A DNA stretch of 52,768 bases from Phyllobacteriaceae bacterium UBA1940 (GTDB lineage: Bacteria; Pseudomonadota; Alphaproteobacteria; Rhizobiales; Rhizobiaceae), in assembly GCA_002336975.1 (NCBI GenBank), contig DDFA01000114.1:1-52768 (forward strand). The letters are read 5' to 3'. The position numbers were made by a program, and so were the translations under genes. This document shows, piece after piece, positions 49,721 through 52,768 of the stretch. The notes under the pieces were generated by a model. That model was not told where the DNA came from. It searched no databases and saw only the letters and a program-made list of their open reading frames with translations. Positions within the stretch are counted from its first letter, which is position 1; each line of letters opens with the position of its first letter.

Positions 49721-50484
49721 GAAGGCCGCTCCCAGCAGCGGTCGGCCCATGGACAGAAGCGGCACTCGAAGAAATCGCGATTGGTGGCGATGCGGGGCAG
49801 AAGCTCGCCGGCATCGGTTGCCTGCAAGATGCGCACACCCCGGTCCGACATGCGCTGCGCCAGATCGACATCGAAGGGGACGAACTCGTGGTGGAGCTCG
49901 GCGGTGTCCTTGTTGATCGCGGTGAACAGCGCCGGCGCGGCCGAGATGCCGGGCACCGTGCTTTCCATATAGGCCTGGTAGAGCGCGATCTGGGCAGCGT
50001 AGACGGGCTTGGACTTCGTCACACCGTCCTTGATGCAGGCGCGCCAGTTCTTCGCGTTCATGGTCTTGCATTCCCACAGCGCGGGAACGGCAAGATCAAA
50101 ACCTTTCGGGCCAGCGGCGATGATACCGTCGACATGACCACGGATGCGTCCGTCCGCGACCGAGAAACCGAACTGGTCGCCGTCGGGCCGGTTGCCCTTG
50201 CCCGTATAGAGATCGAAGCCGGCGGCGCGCAGCCAGCGAATGGCGAGGTCTTCGAGCGCATGACCGATGGCGAAGATGCGCAGCGTCTGGCCGGAAAAGC
50301 CGGCGCCATCATCCTTGGGTGTTGCCGTGAACTCGAATTGCAGGGCGCGCTGGCAGGCGTGCCCGAGGCGCGAACCGCCGAGATAGTCGCGTGGCGGCGT
50401 GGCGGTCTGTTCAGCCTCGAGCGAGGTGTCGATCATGGTGGTGATCTGCTCGCCGGGCTTGGGTTGGTGATTGAAATCCAGCAT
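49717..50484 (-). CDS. PD-(D/E)XK nuclease with four-Cys cluster (Cas4/AddB-like)
   Basis: 255 residues. The nuclease core is His75 (AIGHALEDL), Asp119 (GHVDGII), Glu138 and Lys140 (LWECKTMN), and Gln165 with Tyr169 (AAQIALYQAY). Cys44 (GHACQRAL) together with Cys241, Cys244 and Cys250 (ECRFCPWADRC) matches the iron-sulfur arrangement of Cas4 and AddB nucleases. In phages such genes act in recombination or DNA-end processing. No cas genes are near. It shares TAATG with the upstream stop and ATGA with the downstream start. Confidence 0.86.
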   Translation of the reverse strand: MLDFNHQPKPGEQITTMIDTSLEAEQTATPPRDYLGGSRLGHACQRALQFEFTATPKDDGAGFSGQTLRIFAIGHALEDLAIRWLRAAGFDLYTGKGNRPDGDQFGFSVADGRIRGHVDGIIAAGPKGFDLAVPALWECKTMNAKNWRACIKDGVTKSKPVYAAQIALYQAYMESTVPGISAAPALFTAINKDTAELHHEFVPFDVDLAQRMSDRGVRILQATDAGELLPRIATNRDFFECRFCPWADRCWERPS

Positions 50485-50702
50485 TAGAACGGCACCTCGG
50501 GATCGGCGGCGCGATTGGCCGCTGCGTATTCGCGCAAGGCGTCCTGGAAGCCGGTGACGGTGACCTCGATCAGCGTGAGCACCTGTTGTTCGGAGAGATC
50601 GGCAAGCCGGGTCTGCCAGCCGATTTCCTCCATGATCTCGGCGACAGGCTTCATGGCGCTGCGGATCGCTGCCTGTTCGGCCAGGGTCGGATCAACCATC
50701 AC
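50484..50702 (-). CDS. Small DUF6511-like phage protein
   Basis: 72 residues. The core WQTRLADLSEQQVLTLIEVTVTGFQDALREYAAANR is, as I recall, the DUF6511 motif found in rhizobial prophages beside this nuclease and helicase. The start is a GTG that overlaps the helicase stop (GTGA), with an ATG one codon later. Function unknown. Confidence 0.65.
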   Translation of the reverse strand: MMVDPTLAEQAAIRSAMKPVAEIMEEIGWQTRLADLSEQQVLTLIEVTVTGFQDALREYAAANRAADPEVPF

Positions 50703-52381
50703 GCCGCCCTCGCCAGATCTTGTCCGTCCGCGCCGAAGACGAGGCCGCGGATGGCGGCACGGTTGAACTGGAAGGAAAGCAATGCCGAAGCCTGATAGCG
50801 GGTCAGCCCGAAATCTTGCCGGTAGTTGGCCGGGAGATACGCAAGTTGCTTGTCCGTCGGCGGCTGCGATAGCCAGTGCCGGGTCTTGTGTGCGCTCTCG
50901 TCGGATTCGTGCTCGTTTAGCCAGTCATCGGCGGCAGCAAGGCACACCATGCGCTCGCCGATCGACAACAGGCGCGGCTCGCTCCCCTTCGCTGCGCCCA
51001 CCGCATACCAGCGGCCATTGAGAAAGAAGGCGCCGGACCATGCGGAAAACCCGTTCGCCATCAGCGCGGCGTCGTCACCAAAGAGATCGCACCAGCGGAA
51101 GCTGGAGCGCTTCAGGAGGTCGATCTCCGACATCATGAAATCGTTGAGCGGAATGTCGCCACCGTCGTCATCGATGCTGTCGAAGACAAAGCCGCAGAGC
51201 GGGCATTCCTGGCAGCCGAGAGGGATGTCGGCCTCGCATTGCGGGCAGCATTTTGTGGGCGCATCGCCGGAGGCCTCGTGTCCGACGAGATCGACCTCTT
51301 GTTCGAGCGAACCATGCATCAGGCTGGAGGTGCCGAAGTCGAGCACCACGCAGTCGGTTTTGACGATGCTCGGATGTTCGTTGGGATCGATAGTGCGCAA
51401 GCCGCGCCCGACCATCTGGATCATGGTCGACTTCCAGGAACTGGGGCGCAGCAGCACGACGCAGGAGGTCGGCGGGTGATCCCAACCCTCGGTCAGGACG
51501 GCGACATTGACTACGACCTGCATTTTGCCGGCGGCATATTCGGCAAGCACCGCCTTGCGTTCGCCATCCCCCATCTCGCCGTGAATGAGCGCAGCGGCGA
51601 TACCCGCTGCGTTGAAGGCATCGGTGACGCTGCGGGCATGATCGACCGTGGAGCAGAACACCACGGTCCGCCTTTGGGCTGCCTTCTCCTTCCAATGCCG
51701 GATGACCGCATCGGTGATCGGCGCGCGGTTCATGATGCGCTCGACTTCGCCCATGTCGAAATCGCTGGCGGTCTTTTTGACCCTGACCAGCTCGTCCTTG
51801 ACGCCGACGTCGATGACGAAGGTGCGCGGCGGCACCAGATGGCCGGAGCGGATCAGGTCACAGATGCGAATCTGGTCGGAGACATTGGAGAACACCGTCC
51901 GCAATCCCTTGCGGTCGCCGCGATTGGGCGTGGCCGTGACGCCGAAGATGCGGCAGGACGGATTGCGCTTCAGCGCCTCGTCGATGATGCGCCGGTAGCT
52001 GTCGGCGGTGGCGTGGTGCGCCTCGTCGATCACCAGCAGGTCGAGCGCCGGCATACTGGTGAGGTTGGTGCTGCGGGCAAGCGTCGGAACCATGGCGAAG
52101 GTGACCCGGCCGCCCCAGGACTTTTCGCCCGCATCGATCACGGAGGTGGTGATGGCCGGATTGACGCGGGCGAACTTCTCCCTGTTCTGAGCGGTCAGTT
52201 CGTCGCGATGGGCGAGCACAGCGGCCTTCGCATCGGTATCGCCGATCATCCGGCCAGCAACGGCCGACAGCATGATGGTCTTGCCGGCACCTGTCGGGGC
52301 CACACCCAACGTGTTGGCGTGGGTATCGAGCGCAGCGACACTGCGCTCGACAAAGAGTTTCTGGCGGGGACGAAGCAGCAT
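50699..52381 (-). CDS. SF2 DEAD/DEAH-box helicase with zinc ribbon
   Basis: 560 residues. Motif I VAPTGAGKTIML (about 27), motif II VIDEAHH (about 116), motif III GVTATPNR, motif V/VI LTEGWDHPPTSCVVLLRPS and QMVGRGLR are complete. Near residue 385 a zinc-ribbon-like cluster CCPQCEADIPLGCQECPLCGF follows. The C-terminal 150 residues (RSSFRWCDLFGDDAALMANGFSAWSGAFFLNGRWYAVG) are typical of this phage helicase group. Likely role in phage DNA replication or recombination. First complete gene of the block. Confidence 0.9.
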   Translation of the reverse strand: MLLRPRQKLFVERSVAALDTHANTLGVAPTGAGKTIMLSAVAGRMIGDTDAKAAVLAHRDELTAQNREKFARVNPAITTSVIDAGEKSWGGRVTFAMVPTLARSTNLTSMPALDLLVIDEAHHATADSYRRIIDEALKRNPSCRIFGVTATPNRGDRKGLRTVFSNVSDQIRICDLIRSGHLVPPRTFVIDVGVKDELVRVKKTASDFDMGEVERIMNRAPITDAVIRHWKEKAAQRRTVVFCSTVDHARSVTDAFNAAGIAAALIHGEMGDGERKAVLAEYAAGKMQVVVNVAVLTEGWDHPPTSCVVLLRPSSWKSTMIQMVGRGLRTIDPNEHPSIVKTDCVVLDFGTSSLMHGSLEQEVDLVGHEASGDAPTKCCPQCEADIPLGCQECPLCGFVFDSIDDDGGDIPLNDFMMSEIDLLKRSSFRWCDLFGDDAALMANGFSAWSGAFFLNGRWYAVGAAKGSEPRLLSIGERMVCLAAADDWLNEHESDESAHKTRHWLSQPPTDKQLAYLPANYRQDFGLTRYQASALLSFQFNRAAIRGLVFGADGQDLARAA

Positions 52382-52396
52382 GATCGGCGCCTCGCT

Positions 52397-52768
52397 CTAC
52401 TGCGCCCATGACGGGCGCGCCGACGGTGTGGCGCCCGGCTGTCTGGCAGTGGCATAGGCATTGCCCTGCGGCGCGCTCGCCGGTGCGACGCTGGCCTGCG
52501 GCGTTGCCGTGACCAGGCCCATGATGGCGGCATAGTCCTTGTGGTTGGCGGTGACGGCGGCGCGGACCTCGTTCTTGTCGTCGCCATTGGTGTCGGTGCC
52601 AATGTCGATGCGGGCGACGAACTCCAGCCCGTCAAGATCGGCAAAGCCGCTGATGCGCCGCGCGGCCTGCGCGGCTTCGCTCAGGTCCTTGTCGGAGAGG
52701 CCGCGGGCCGAGTTCAACATGCCGCGGATCAGCCCACGCCCCATATTGGCCCATTCCGGGCCCTTGGG
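52397..52768 (-). CDS. Partial phage protein, 5' end outside window
   Basis: The frame is open to the right edge (KGPEWANMGRGLIRGMLNSARGLSDKDLSEAAQAARRISGF), and an internal ATG at 52744 is probably not the true start because the residues before it look protein-like. The middle LEFVARIDIGTDTNGDDKNEVRAAVTANHKDYAAIMG and Pro/Ala-rich tail do not identify a family. Genes upstream of a phage helicase often encode single-stranded-DNA or annealing proteins, but I cannot assign that here. Confidence 0.6.
   Translation of the reverse strand, partial: PKGPEWANMGRGLIRGMLNSARGLSDKDLSEAAQAARRISGFADLDGLEFVARIDIGTDTNGDDKNEVRAAVTANHKDYAAIMGLVTATPQASVAPASAPQGNAYATARQPGATPSARPSWAQ

Noticed and set aside
49717..50484. 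Part of a CRISPR-Cas adaptation module
   Set aside because: No cas1, cas2 or repeat array occurs in the window; all neighbours are phage replication genes.
19991..52768. A genuine gene transfer agent cluster rather than a prophage
   Set aside because: Replication, methylation, lysis and toxin-antitoxin genes and lambda-type packaging genes are present; only the distal tail genes are GTA-like.

Overview
The window is GC-rich DNA. Its gene content suggests an alphaproteobacterium, probably of the Hyphomicrobiales (Rhizobium/Mesorhizobium-like), but that placement is an inference from gene families and not from any marker gene. It has three parts: a degraded insertion sequence, a chromosomal catabolic/transport island, and a long prophage whose early end lies beyond the right edge. 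No tRNA, rRNA, CRISPR array or integrase was recognised.

Left edge (1-1530). A complete ISAs1-type element (341-1521) has 20-bp inverted ends and a perfect 9-bp target duplication. Its transposase carries two frame disruptions.

Catabolic island (1664-19715). Four regulators or regulatory gaps divide it. (i) Tautomerase, an M19 dipeptidase-like protein and a carboxymuconolactone decarboxylase-like protein form a minus-strand set divergent from an IclR regulator. (ii) Two small minus-strand genes (a cyclophilin-like domain and a helical domain, in the order expected of a split cucumopine/mikopine-synthase-like protein) are divergent from a FadR-type GntR regulator, with a GTATAC-centred operator candidate between them. 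(iii) A LysR regulator and a VOC protein lie on the minus strand, opposite an FAD amine oxidoreductase and an M20 amidohydrolase. (iv) A plus-strand run encodes a DUF3830-like protein, two polyamine-type ABC permeases, a nitrilase-superfamily amidase, a solute-binding protein, an ABC ATPase and an aldehyde dehydrogenase. Read together, (iii) and (iv) look like uptake, deamidation or deacylation, amine oxidation and aldehyde oxidation of an amino or amide compound. The substrate is unknown. A DUF1028 gene and a badly deleted aldehyde dehydrogenase remnant end the island.

Prophage (about 19.75 kb to beyond 52.77 kb, mostly minus strand). Transcription runs from right to left. A replication/recombination block (partial gene, SF2 helicase, small protein, four-Cys PD-(D/E)XK nuclease, primase-helicase, RuvC-like nuclease) is built with stop-start overlaps. 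Two DNA methyltransferases follow. Then come a lambda-type packaging/head module (small and large terminase, gpW-like, portal, protease-capsid fusion, decoration, connector) and a tail module. The tail module includes a tail chaperone gene with a textbook -1 frameshift heptamer. It ends in four genes of the gene-transfer-agent type (DUF2460, DUF2163, NlpC/P60, very large baseplate/host-specificity protein). The lysis genes sit inside the tail module. Plus-strand cargo interrupts the late operon at a HigB/HigA toxin-antitoxin pair and at two small genes (70 aa and DUF3489).
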